NCBI RefSeq assembly: GCF_001899645.1
Contig: NZ_MKVV01000098.1
Span: 181,671 to 245,670, forward strand
Direction: 5' to 3'
Source of the DNA: Pseudonocardia sp. 73-21
Lineage (GTDB): Bacteria; Actinomycetota; Actinomycetes; Mycobacteriales; Pseudonocardiaceae
DNA length: 64,000 bases
Position numbers and translations under genes: made by a program. Position 1 is the first letter of the stretch, and every line of letters begins with the position of its first letter. The notes beneath the pieces are model-generated. The model saw only the letters and a list, made by a program, of their open reading frames with translations. It did not search any database and was not told where the DNA came from. This document shows positions 36,564 to 44,732 of the stretch, in pieces.

Positions 36564-37831
36564 CCCAGCGTGACCGGCAGCGCGTCCGTGCCGAAGACGA
36601 ACGACAGCTTGCGGTAGGTCAGGTCGTCGGTGGCGAGCGCGATGGCGGGGAAGCGGCGCAGCAGCTTCGGGTACGCGGTGCGCAGCTCCATGCGGGCGAG
36701 CTCGGCGCCGACGCAGCGGTGGATCCCGTAGCCGAAGGCGAGGTGCGGACGGGAGGCGCGCGTCGGGTCGAACCCCTCGAGGCCGGGTACGCCGTCGCGG
36801 TTGGCGCCGGAGAGGGAGCTCAGCACGATGTCGCCGGTGAGGATCTTCTGCCCGCCCACCTCGACGTCCTCGGTGGCGAAGCGGGGGAACGCGACCTGCA
36901 CGACGGTGAGGTAGCGCAGCAGCTCCTCGACGACCGGGTCGATGGCGTCGTCGCGCTCGATCAGGGCGGTCCGCGTCTCCGGGTGCTGCAGCAGCACGAT
37001 CGCGCCCAGGGCCAGCATGCTGGCCGTGGTCTCCAGGCCGCCGGTAAGCAGGCCGTCGGCCAGCCCCGCGAGCTCCTCGTCGGTGATGTCGTCGCCGTGG
37101 TCCTTGACCAGCATGCCGAGCATGCCGTCGCCGGGCTCGGCCCGCTGCCGCTTGACCATGTCGCGCAGGTAGGTCATCGACTCCGAGATCGCGCCGAGCG
37201 TGCCACCGACGCCGCCGAGCAGGTCGAAGCGGGTGGTGGAGAGACGCTGGAAGTCGGTCCGGTCCTCGTAGGGGACACCGAGCAGCTCGCAGATGGCGAG
37301 CGAGGGGATCGGCAGGGCGAAGCGCTGCACCAGGTCCACGGGGTCGCCGGACCGGGCGGCCTCGGCCATCTCGTCGAGCTGGCCGTCGACGATGGCGTCG
37401 ATCCGCGGGGCGAGACGGCGCAGCCGGTGGCCGGTGAACTCCGGTGTGAGCATCTTGCGCAGGCGCGTGTGGTCGGGCGGGTCGGTGAAGCCCAGGCCGC
37501 CGGGGTTCTGGTCGGCGGTGATGCCGACGGTGCCCACGAGGTGGCTGAAGTCGCTGCTGAACGTGGTGGCCGCACCCAGGACGGCCCTGGACTCCGCGTA
37601 ACCGGTGACGAGCCAGGCCCGCAGGCCCAGCGGAAGTTTGAGCTGACTGACCGGTTCGCGGGAGCGCAGCTCGCCGAGGTCGGCGACGGGATCGAGCCCG
37701 TCGCGCTGCAGCGGGACGAGAGCCGAGTCGGGAAGCATCGACAGCAGCGCGTCGGGCGATCCCTTCCCGCGCCGTCGCCACATCACGAGTCGTGCCAGGA
37801 GGTTGACGATGCGTCCGCGGGCCCCGCGCAT
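36560..37831 (-). CDS. Cytochrome P450
   Basis: 423-residue bacterial class I P450. The haem-binding loop is AFGYGIHRCVGAELARMEL near residue 370, the ExxR motif is in VVEELLRYL, and the I-helix reads GLLTGGLETTASML, with Glu-Thr at the oxygen-activating site. N-terminal residues 1-25 are basic with no clear membrane anchor. Substrate unknown, and no ferredoxin gene is adjacent. Divergent from the zinc-ribbon coiled-coil gene and translationally coupled to the recombinase. Confidence 0.93.
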   Translation of the reverse strand: MRGARGRIVNLLARLVMWRRRGKGSPDALLSMLPDSALVPLQRDGLDPVADLGELRSREPVSQLKLPLGLRAWLVTGYAESRAVLGAATTFSSDFSHLVGTVGITADQNPGGLGFTDPPDHTRLRKMLTPEFTGHRLRRLAPRIDAIVDGQLDEMAEAARSGDPVDLVQRFALPIPSLAICELLGVPYEDRTDFQRLSTTRFDLLGGVGGTLGAISESMTYLRDMVKRQRAEPGDGMLGMLVKDHGDDITDEELAGLADGLLTGGLETTASMLALGAIVLLQHPETRTALIERDDAIDPVVEELLRYLTVVQVAFPRFATEDVEVGGQKILTGDIVLSSLSGANRDGVPGLEGFDPTRASRPHLAFGYGIHRCVGAELARMELRTAYPKLLRRFPAIALATDDLTYRKLSFVFGTDALPVTLG

Positions 37832-37889
37832 GCCGTCGACTCTAGTCAGGGGCCTCTCCTGCCCCTCCCCTCGGTCAGCTGCTCACCAA

Positions 37890-37946
37890 CGAAACGCAGG
37901 TTTCGCTGGTCGGGGTTGCGATAAACCATACAAAGAACCTGTTGTA
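37890..37946. promoter_or_regulatory. Two dyads in the P450 / coiled-coil divergent promoter
   Basis: CGAAAC-GCAG-GTTTCG (37890-37905) is a perfect dyad, and TACAA (37929-37933) pairs with TTGTA (37942-37946). The region 37915-37958 is distinctly AT-rich for this window. These are candidate operators controlling both divergent genes. Confidence 0.5.
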
Positions 37947-37958
37947 GAGTTTGTCAAC

Positions 37959-38993
37959 ATGGAACCGATCTGCGGCTACAGCAAGTGCCGGGCCGAGCTC
38001 CCCGCACCGGGCCCGCAGGGCGGGCGGCGCCGCACGTTCTGCCGCGACACCCGCTGGGAGGGCGGCCGGACCTGTGCCCAGATGGCCCGGGCCGAACGCG
38101 ACGCCCTCGACGCGCTGGGTCTCGACTCGTCCCGTGCCGCCTTCGGGCTCGACGCCGACCGGCTGCGCGAGCACGTCGACGCCGTCCGCGGGCCGGTCGC
38201 GGCGTTGACGGAGGCACTCACGCTGGTCACGGCCAGGATCGACGAGGTGGAGGCCCACGCCGTCGCGGCGGTGGAGGAGGCCAACCGGCAGGCCGCCGCG
38301 GCCGAGGCCACCCGGCTCGCCGCCGAGCAGGACCGCGACGCCGCCGTCGCCCGCGCCCGGCGCAGCGCCGAGGCGGCGGAGCGGTCGGCCGCCGAGCGGA
38401 CCGAGGCGGTCGCCCGGGCGACCGCGGCGGCGCGTCAGGCGCTGGAGGCCACCGAGGCGTTGGGGGCGGCGCGCCAGCAGGCGGGGGAGGCGGTGGCCGC
38501 GCGGGAGATGATGGCCGCGCAGCTCACCACCGCGGAGGGGCAGGTCCAGGACGCCCGCCTGGGTGCCGAGCGGGCGGCGGCGGAGCGGGACGCCGCGCTC
38601 GCGGGGTCCGCTGCTCTCGCTGCGGACCTGGCCGACGCGACGCGCACCGTGAACACAGCCGACGCCGCCCGCGTGCAGGCTGTGGAGCAGGCGGCGGCCG
38701 CCGTCGCCGACCGCGACGCCGAACGCGCGGCGCGGCAGGGGTTGGCCGCGGAACTGGCGGCCGTCCGGGCCCGGGCCGAGGCCGACCGGGACCGTGACCG
38801 CTCCGACCTCGCCGGGCTGCGCGACGACCTGCGTGCGGCCCGGGCCCGGGAGGAGGGCGCGGACACGGAGCTGGTCGGTGTCCGGGAGGAGGTCGCCCGC
38901 CTGCGGCAGGAGCTGGACGCGTCCCGACCGGCCGCGGCGGAGCTGCGCGAGCTCATCAGCGCGGCCCTGGCCGACCGCGGCGGACCTCGGTGA
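37959..38993 (+). CDS. Zinc-ribbon coiled-coil protein of unknown function
   Basis: 344 residues. The first 55 hold four cysteines, CGYSKC and FCRDTRWEGGRTC, with conserved aromatic and basic residues, probably a small zinc ribbon that binds nucleic acid. From about residue 80 to 335 it is almost wholly Ala/Glu/Arg heptad-like coiled coil (for example EEANRQAAAAEATRLAAEQD). I do not recognise a named family; the layout of a small DNA-binding head plus long alanine-rich coil recalls plasmid KfrA, but the head is different. ATG at 37959 is preceded by an AT-rich promoter with dyads. Confidence 0.75.
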   Translation: MEPICGYSKCRAELPAPGPQGGRRRTFCRDTRWEGGRTCAQMARAERDALDALGLDSSRAAFGLDADRLREHVDAVRGPVAALTEALTLVTARIDEVEAHAVAAVEEANRQAAAAEATRLAAEQDRDAAVARARRSAEAAERSAAERTEAVARATAAARQALEATEALGAARQQAGEAVAAREMMAAQLTTAEGQVQDARLGAERAAAERDAALAGSAALAADLADATRTVNTADAARVQAVEQAAAAVADRDAERAARQGLAAELAAVRARAEADRDRDRSDLAGLRDDLRAARAREEGADTELVGVREEVARLRQELDASRPAAAELRELISAALADRGGPR

Positions 38994-39074
38994 CGGCGCA
39001 GCCGCCACCCGGCCTCAGGACGATCGTGCGGGAACCACGGTGTGGTTGCGGTCGCCAGGGGGCGGAGACACCGT

Positions 39075-39080
39075 TAGCGT
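39075..39080 (+). promoter_or_regulatory. Leaderless -10 box (TAGCGT) for the dehalogenase-like gene
   Basis: TAGCGT ends 7 bases before ATG 39088, the same geometry as at egtA. It supports 39088 as the true start, ahead of the apparent frameshift. Confidence 0.5.
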
Positions 39081-39087
39081 CCGCCAG

Positions 39088-39967
39088 ATGTTCGAGGGGT
39101 TTCGAGACGACCGCGGTCGACACCGGCGACGCCGTGATCACCGTCCGCCACGCCGGGGCGGGGCCGCCCGTGCTGCTGCTGCACGGCTTCCCGCAGACCT
39201 CCGCCATGTGGCACCGGATCGCGCCCGCGCTGGCGCACGACCACACCGTCGTGGTCGCCGACCTGCGCGGCTACGGCGACTCGTCGCGCCCGTCGGCGGG
39301 TGCCGACCACGCCGGCTACTCGTTCCGCGCGATGGCCGCCGACCAGGTGGCGGTGATGCGGGCGCTGGGACACGAGCGGTTCGCGCTGGTGGGGCACGAC
39401 CGCGGGGCCCGCGTCTCGCACCGGCTCGCGCTCGACCACCCCGACGCCGTCACGCGCCTCGTGCTCATCGACATCCTGCCCACGCTGCACGTCTACGAGA
39501 ACGTCGACCGCGCGCTGGCCACGGCCTACTACCACTGGTTCTTCTACATCCAGCCCGAGCCGGTGCCGGAGACCCTGATCGCCGCCGACCCCACCGGCTA
39601 CCTGCACTCGCTCCTCGGTGGCTGGGGGAGCGGGCTCGACGCGTTCGACCCGGCGGCCGTCGCCGAGTACGAGCGCTGCTTCGCCGACGCCGACGCCCGG
39701 CACGCGATGCTGGAGGACTACCGCGCCGGAGCGTCGGTCGACCTGGAGCACGACCGCGCCGACCTCGACCGCCGCGTCGCGGCCCCGAGCCTCGTCGTGT
39801 GGGGCGGGCGCGGGGTGGTCGGCAACCGCCCCGTCGACCCGCTGACGGTGTGGCGGGAGCGGATCGCCGACGTGCGCGGTGCCGTCGTCGACGCGGGGCA
39901 CTTCCTGGTCGAGGAACGCCCGCAGGAGTCGCTCGACGTGCTCGCCGCGTTCCTGCGGGACCCATGA
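39088..39967 (+). CDS. Haloacetate dehalogenase-like alpha/beta hydrolase with apparent frameshift
   Basis: Predicted alpha/beta hydrolase. LLLHGFPQTSAMWHRIAPAL, the nucleophile Asp in LVGHDRGARV with its Arg pair, the halide-pocket His-Trp in YYHWFFYIQPEPVPE and the catalytic His in VDAGHFLVEERP match fluoroacetate dehalogenases. The expected start MFEGF-ETTAVDTGD is broken: ATG 39088 reads MFEGFRDD, because one T too many lies in the run at 39100-39102, while the rest of the protein is in the next frame. If the extra base is real, the only uninterrupted frame starts at GTG 38990 and overlaps the upstream gene. Confidence 0.75.
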
Positions 39968-40332
39968 CCGGTCACTGCTCGATCATCGCCACGTCGTGCG
40001 CGTGGCGGTGGGGAACTGCCGTGTGCCCTCGATTTTCTGCGGCCCAGGGTCAGCGCGTGGGTGACGACGCCGGGGCGCACAGCGCGTCGAGACGCCCGAG
40101 GTCGGGAGCTCACAGCGCCAGGCCGCCGACCAGCAGGACCTGACGCAGGACGGCCCAGCGCCGGCGCCGCCACCGCGTGCGCCGGCTCGTGCAGTGTGAT
40201 CATGACGAGCAGCGCGAGCGCGAACGCCGGCGTCGATCCCCCCGGCGTCGATCCCCCCGGCGTCGATCCACAGTGGTCATGGGCCGGACGCTGACCAGGG
40301 CAGCGGCGGCGCACATCCACCGACGGGTGGGG
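39968..40332. other. Non-coding or decayed region
   Basis: No supported gene. On the minus strand about 40226-40080 reads FALALLVMITLHEPAHAVAA, a hydrophobic stretch with an HExxH-like sequence that could be a degraded membrane protein fragment, but it has no start or credible continuation. Contains the 15-base tandem repeat at 40227. Confidence 0.3.
40227..40271. repeat. 15-base tandem repeat, three copies
   Basis: CCGGCGTCGATCCCC is repeated three times in tandem (40227, 40242, 40257); the last copy ends CCAC. The period is a multiple of three but no gene covers it. Confidence 0.7.
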
Positions 40333-41130
40333 TCAGACCATCGGGCTGCTGGCCAGCACGCGCACGGCCTCGGCCACGGCCGCCCGGCGGGCGACGCGGA
40401 CGGCGGTCTCGATGGGCCGCAGGGCATCCCGGCGGGCCTGGGCCGCCGACGCCGACAGCGCCCCGTCGGGTTCGTCGACCGAGGCGGCGGCGAGGATGGC
40501 CTCCACCTCGTCGGCCTGCTGCAGCACGCGCAGCGGCTGGCCGGGCATGCCGGCCGGCCACAGCGACTGCGGGCGTCGGCGCAGGCTGGCGGCGATCTCC
40601 TCGCGCACCCCGGGCCGGTGCCGCGCGACCCCCAGCGAGGTGAGCACCGACGTGGAGCGCCGCACCTCCTCGCGCAGGTCGCGCTCGGCCTGGCTCAGCG
40701 CCACGAACTCCGGCACCGGCCCGGGCTCGGGCACGGGGTAGACGGTCCAGCGCAGCACGCCGTCGGCGATCTGGGTGGGCACGATCCCGACGCCGGCGTC
40801 GACGAACAGCACGCCCTCGCCCGCGGCGGTGGCCTCCCGGCTGAAGATCCCGGGACCCGGCAGGCCGCGCACGTCGCCGGGGGCGGGCAGCACCAGGCGC
40901 GCGGGGGTTCGCGGCGCGGCCCGGCGCAGCGCGGCCAGCAGGAACATCAGCGACGACACCGGCGAGCCCGGCTCGGGCAGGTCGGTGGCCGCGGCCGTGT
41001 CGGGATCGGCGGCCTGCACGTCGTGCGCCTCGGCCCACGGCGCGAGCGCGTCGAGGACGTCGTCGGGCGCCGCGGCGCCGGCCAGCCAGGCCGATGTCCA
41101 CACGGTGAAGGTCGCGGAGGGGCAGGGCAC
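40333..41130 (-). CDS. Conserved hypothetical protein (Rv1486c-like position)
   Basis: 265 residues, no membrane segments or recognised domain. It is Ala/Pro/Glu-rich with a conserved-looking core (GEGVLFVDAGVGIVPTQIADGVLRWTVYPV) and a helical C-terminus (LRPIETAVRVARRAAVAEAVRVLA). It lies between hemH and nfeD on the opposite strand, as does Rv1486c in M. tuberculosis, and the length is similar, so it is probably that orthologue. Function unknown. The start at 41130 is the longest in-frame ATG; an N-terminal MPCPSATFTVW fits a leaderless start. Confidence 0.7.
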   Translation of the reverse strand: MPCPSATFTVWTSAWLAGAAAPDDVLDALAPWAEAHDVQAADPDTAAATDLPEPGSPVSSLMFLLAALRRAAPRTPARLVLPAPGDVRGLPGPGIFSREATAAGEGVLFVDAGVGIVPTQIADGVLRWTVYPVPEPGPVPEFVALSQAERDLREEVRRSTSVLTSLGVARHRPGVREEIAASLRRRPQSLWPAGMPGQPLRVLQQADEVEAILAAASVDEPDGALSASAAQARRDALRPIETAVRVARRAAVAEAVRVLASSPMV

Positions 41131-41250
41131 GGCGCCAGGCTAGCCACGTCCGGGGCGGACGGCACTCCCGCCGTGCGGGTGACGACGGCCACGTTGCGTC
41201 ACCCCGGACCGGGATGCGTGTCGGTGCCACAGCGACGGGAGACGTCCCGG

Positions 41251-41256
41251 TACAAC
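41251..41256 (+). promoter_or_regulatory. Leaderless -10 box (TACAAC) for the DUF3097 gene
   Basis: TACAAC ends 6 bases before the GTG at 41263. Confidence 0.45.
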
Positions 41257-41262
41257 TGCCCG

Positions 41263-42090
41263 GTGACGACGCACGACTACCGCGGGGTCTTCGACACCGA
41301 CGGCGTTCGCAGGCCGACGAAACGTGCGATCCCCGAGGTCGCGGCCGAGGTCGGGCTCGTGGTCGAGGACCCGGCCAGCGGCTTCTGCGGGGCCGTCACC
41401 ACCGCGAACATCCGTGACGTCACCCTCGAGGACCGCCACGGTCGGCAGCGCGTGTTCCCGCTGGTCCCGGCCGGGTTCATGGTCGACGGTGCGCTGGTGA
41501 CGCTGGTCCCGGCCGCCCGCGTCGGGGTCGGGCGGGGCGACGGCAGAGCACCCGTGCGCTCCGCGTCGGGCTCGGTCAAGGTGCAGGGCCACACCGCCCG
41601 CACCGCGCGGGCCGCGCGCATCTGGGTGGAGGGCATCCACGACGCCGAGCTCGTCGAGCGGGTGTGGGGTCACGACCTGCGTGTGGAGGGCATCGTCGTC
41701 GAGCCGCTGCACGGCATGGACGACCTCGCGGCCGCCGTCGCGGAGTTCGGGCCCGGGCCGCAGCGGCGCCTCGGTGTGCTCGTCGACCACCTGGTCGCGG
41801 GGTCGAAGGAGACCCGCGCCGCGCAGAGCGTCATCGGGCCGCACGTGCTCGTCACCGGGCACCCCTACGTCGACGTCTGGGAGGCCGTGAAGCCGTCGGT
41901 CGTCGGCATCCGGGCCTGGCCGCGGATCCCGCGCGGCACCGACTGGAAGAGCGGTGTCTGCGACGCTCTGCGCTGGGGTGAGCCGGCCGACGGGGCCCGC
42001 CGCGTGCTCGGCGCCGTACGCAGCTTCCGGGATCTGGAGACCCCGCTGATCGGGGCCGTCGAGCAGCTCATCGACTTCGTGACGGTCTGA
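41263..42090 (+). CDS. DUF3097 family protein
   Basis: 275-residue actinobacterial protein. IWVEGIHDAELVERVWGHDLRVEGIVVEPLHGMDDL and RRLGVLVDHLVAGSKETR are the signatures of DUF3097. The first of these resembles the toprim pattern found in primases and OLD-type nucleases (an invariant Glu, then a late Asp-His in LVDHL), but no activity is established. GTG at 41263 is chosen from the adjacent -10. It lies 35 bases before nfeD on the same strand. Confidence 0.82.
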   Translation: MTTHDYRGVFDTDGVRRPTKRAIPEVAAEVGLVVEDPASGFCGAVTTANIRDVTLEDRHGRQRVFPLVPAGFMVDGALVTLVPAARVGVGRGDGRAPVRSASGSVKVQGHTARTARAARIWVEGIHDAELVERVWGHDLRVEGIVVEPLHGMDDLAAAVAEFGPGPQRRLGVLVDHLVAGSKETRAAQSVIGPHVLVTGHPYVDVWEAVKPSVVGIRAWPRIPRGTDWKSGVCDALRWGEPADGARRVLGAVRSFRDLETPLIGAVEQLIDFVTV

Positions 42091-42124
42091 TCACCACCAG
42101 CGATTCTCTGGCAGAATCGGACAC

Positions 42125-42559
42125 ATGACCCCCGCCGTGATCTGGCTCGTCGCGGGTCTCGTGCTGATCGCCGCCGAGGTGCTGTCGGGGGCGTTCGTGC
42201 TCCTGATGCTCGGCGGCGCCGCGCTGCTGGCCGGTGGGGCGTCCCTGCTGGTCGCCGGGCCCATCGTGGGCGGGGCGGTGTTCGTCGTGTCCGCCGGGCT
42301 GCTGGTGTTCGCGGTGCGCCCCCCGCTGCGGCGCAAGCTCGAACGCGGGCTCGGCCACCACGAGTCGCACCTCAAGCGGCTGGTCGGGGCGAACGCGGTG
42401 GTCGTGCGGCGCGTCGACGGCCACGGCGGTCAGGTCACGATCGGCGGTGACCTGTGGTCGGCCCGCGCGGTCGACGCCGACGACGTGCTGGAGCCGGGCG
42501 AGCACGCCACGGTCATGGAGATCTCCGGCGCCACGGCCCTCGTCGTCGGGGTGGCGTGA
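42125..42559 (+). CDS. NfeD family membrane protein
   Basis: 144 residues: two or three membrane helices in residues 5-68 (VIWLVAGLVLIAAEVLSG and ILL-type stretches) and a soluble OB-fold domain from about residue 85 (LVGANAVVVRRVDGHGGQVTIGGDLWSARA). NfeD proteins pair with SPFH/stomatin proteins, here the next gene, and help organise membrane microdomains. A CGATTCT/AGAATCG dyad (42101-42119) lies just before the ATG. Equivalent to Rv1487. Confidence 0.92.
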   Translation: MTPAVIWLVAGLVLIAAEVLSGAFVLLMLGGAALLAGGASLLVAGPIVGGAVFVVSAGLLVFAVRPPLRRKLERGLGHHESHLKRLVGANAVVVRRVDGHGGQVTIGGDLWSARAVDADDVLEPGEHATVMEISGATALVVGVA

Positions 42560-42590
42560 GCCCGGCCACCCGGGTGCGCGAGGATCCCCT

Positions 42591-42607
42591 CCCCTGAGGT
42601 CCAGGGG
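42591..42607 (+). promoter_or_regulatory. Short hairpin between nfeD and the SPFH gene
   Basis: CCCCTG pairs with CAGGGG around AGGTC, ending 26 bases before the SPFH start. It could be a weak terminator or a leader hairpin. Confidence 0.4.
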
Positions 42608-42633
42608 TCGGGGAGAACAGGGAAGGAACGCTG

Positions 42634-43986
42634 GTGGACGGAAGTACGGTCCTGCTCATCGTCGTGGTGCTGCTGGTGGCGCTCGTCGTGGTCTCGCTCG
42701 TCAAGGCGGTGCAGATCATCCCGCAGGCCACGGCGGCGGTCATCGAGCGGCTCGGGCGGTTCAAGGGCACGGCCGACCCCGGCCTGGTGTTCCTCGTGCC
42801 GTTCGTCGACAAGGTCCGGGAGCGCATCGACCTCCGCGAGCAGGTCGTGTCGTTCCCGCCGCAGCCGGTGATCACCCAGGACAACCTGACGGTCAACATC
42901 GACACCGTCGTCTACTACCAGGTCACCGATCCGAAGGCGGCGGTCTACGAGATCTCCGACTACATCGTCGGCGTCGAGCAGATCACCACCACCACCCTGC
43001 GCAACGTCGTCGGTGGCATGAGCCTGGAGGGCACGCTCACCTCGCGCGACGAGATCAACACCGTGCTGCGCGGCGAGCTCGACGAGGCCACCGGCCGCTG
43101 GGGCATCCGGGTCGCGCGCGTCGAGATCAAGGCGATCGACCCGCCGCGCTCCATCCAGGACTCGATGGAGCGGCAGATGAAGGCCGACCGCGAGAAGCGC
43201 GCCATGATCCTCACCGCCGAGGGTCAGCGGGAGTCGGCCATCCGCAGTGCGGAGGGCAACAAGCAGAGCCAGATCCTCACCGCGGAGGGCGCGAAGCAGG
43301 CGGCCATCCTCAACGCCGAGGCCGACCGGCAGTCCCGCATCCTGCGCGCGCAGGGCGTCCGGGCCGCCCGGTACCTGGAGGCCCAGGGTGAGGCGAAGGC
43401 CATCGAGAAGGTGTTCGCCGCCATCAAGTCCGGCCGCCCCACCCCGGAGCTGCTGGCCTACCAGTACCTGCAGACGCTGCCGCAGATGGCCAAGGGCGAC
43501 GCCAACAAGGTGTGGGTCGTGCCGTCGGACTTCGGCAAGGCGCTGGAGGGCTTCACGCGCATGCTGGGCGCCCCGGGGGAGGACGGCGTGTTCAAGTTCG
43601 AGCCGTCGCCGGTCGAGGAGAGCCTGTCGCGGCCGCAGGACGACGACGAGTCGGTGAAGGACTGGTTCGACACCACCCCCGACCCCGCCATCGCCAAGGT
43701 CGTGGCGGACGCGGAGGCGGCGGCCCGCAAGGAGGTGCCGGCCATCGGGGCTCCGGTGCCGCCCACCCCGGGCCTGCCCGCTCCGCCCCCGGCCGGGGCG
43801 CCGGTGCCGCAGCACATGCCCCCGCCCGCACGCGCCGACGGGCCCGTGTCCACCCGCAAGCCGGCGGCCGGGCGTCCGCTCCCCGAGAGCGCCACGCCCA
43901 CCCCGCCGCGCGGCATCCCGGCCGTGCCCGCGGCCGAGAAGGCGCCGACGAGGAAGCCGGGCTACCCCGCCCCGCCGGAGGAGTAG
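42634..43986 (+). CDS. SPFH/stomatin-like protein (QmcA type)
   Basis: 450-residue membrane-microdomain scaffold. One N-terminal helix (residues 5-25), SPFH domain about 25-190 (AVIERLGRFKGTADPGLVFLVPFVDKVRERIDLREQ), a coiled coil of repeating (I/L)L-AEG-K/RQ elements about 190-260, then a Pro-rich tail of about 85 residues (PPTPGLPAPPPAGAPVP). The tail is long for this family and probably disordered. GTG at 42634, with AAGGAAC upstream. Its 3' end overlaps cbiO by 25 bases (convergent). Equivalent to Rv1488. Confidence 0.92.
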   Translation: MDGSTVLLIVVVLLVALVVVSLVKAVQIIPQATAAVIERLGRFKGTADPGLVFLVPFVDKVRERIDLREQVVSFPPQPVITQDNLTVNIDTVVYYQVTDPKAAVYEISDYIVGVEQITTTTLRNVVGGMSLEGTLTSRDEINTVLRGELDEATGRWGIRVARVEIKAIDPPRSIQDSMERQMKADREKRAMILTAEGQRESAIRSAEGNKQSQILTAEGAKQAAILNAEADRQSRILRAQGVRAARYLEAQGEAKAIEKVFAAIKSGRPTPELLAYQYLQTLPQMAKGDANKVWVVPSDFGKALEGFTRMLGAPGEDGVFKFEPSPVEESLSRPQDDDESVKDWFDTTPDPAIAKVVADAEAAARKEVPAIGAPVPPTPGLPAPPPAGAPVPQHMPPPARADGPVSTRKPAAGRPLPESATPTPPRGIPAVPAAEKAPTRKPGYPAPPEE

Positions 43987-44732
43987 GCCCCGGTCTGCGT
44001 GAGCGTGAAGCCGTAGGGCAGCTCCAGGCGGTGCCGGCGCAGCAGGTCGGGATCGGCGAGCAGGTCGCGCGTGGGGCCGTCGGCCACCACCACGCCGTCG
44101 TCGATCACGACGCTGCGCGGGCACAGCGCCACGGCGTAGGGCAGGTCGTGGGTGACCATCAGGATGGTGGTGCCCAGGCCGAGCAGCACGTCGGCGAGCT
44201 CGCGGCGGGCCACCGGGTCGAGGTTCGACGACGGCTCGTCGAGCACGAGGATCTCCGGCTCGCAGGCCAGCACGGTGGCCAGCGCCACGCGTCGGCGCTG
44301 GCCGCCGGAGAGGTGCAGCGGGGAGCGGTCGCGGTGCTCCGCCATGCCGACGGTGGCGAGCGCGTTGTCCACCCGTTCCCGCAGCGCCGGGCCGCTGACC
44401 CCGAAGTTGGCCGGTCCGAATGCCACGTCCTCGCCGACGGTGGGCATGAACAGCTGGTCGTCGGGGTCCTGGAAGACGATGCCGACCCGGCGGCGGATCT
44501 CACGCAGGTTCGCCTTCTCCACCGCGAGGCCGCCGACGGCGACGCGGCCCCGCCCGGCCGTGTGGATGCCGTTGAGGTGCAGCGCGAGGGTGGTCTTGCC
44601 CGCGCCGTTCGGGCCGAGCAGGGCCACCCGCTCGCCGCGTTCGATGCGCAGATCGACGCCGTAGAGGGCCTGGTGGCCGTCGGGGTAGGCGAAGGCGAGG
44701 CCCTCCACCAGCAGGGAGGGTGGGGTGGTCAT
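43962..44732 (-). CDS. cbiO: Cobalt/nickel ECF transporter ATPase CbiO
   Basis: 256-residue ATPase of an energy-coupling factor transporter. Walker A LLGPNGAGKTT, Q-loop VGIVFQDPDDQLF, signature LHLSGGQRRRVALA, Walker B ILVLDEPSSNLDP, His in MVTHDLPYA. The FQDPDDQLF sequence is typical of ECF ATPases. ATG overlaps the cbiQ stop (ATGA). Last gene of the cbiMNQO operon. Confidence 0.92.
   Translation of the reverse strand: MTTPPSLLVEGLAFAYPDGHQALYGVDLRIERGERVALLGPNGAGKTTLALHLNGIHTAGRGRVAVGGLAVEKANLREIRRRVGIVFQDPDDQLFMPTVGEDVAFGPANFGVSGPALRERVDNALATVGMAEHRDRSPLHLSGGQRRRVALATVLACEPEILVLDEPSSNLDPVARRELADVLLGLGTTILMVTHDLPYAVALCPRSVVIDDGVVVADGPTRDLLADPDLLRRHRLELPYGFTLTQTGAYSSGGAG

Noticed and set aside
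40227..40271. CRISPR array
   Set aside because: Repeat units are contiguous with no spacers and no cas genes are nearby.
39968..40332. HEPAH sequence on the minus strand suggesting a site-2 metalloprotease
   Set aside because: Only a short hydrophobic stretch with no start, no second metal ligand and no continuation; most likely chance or a tiny remnant.
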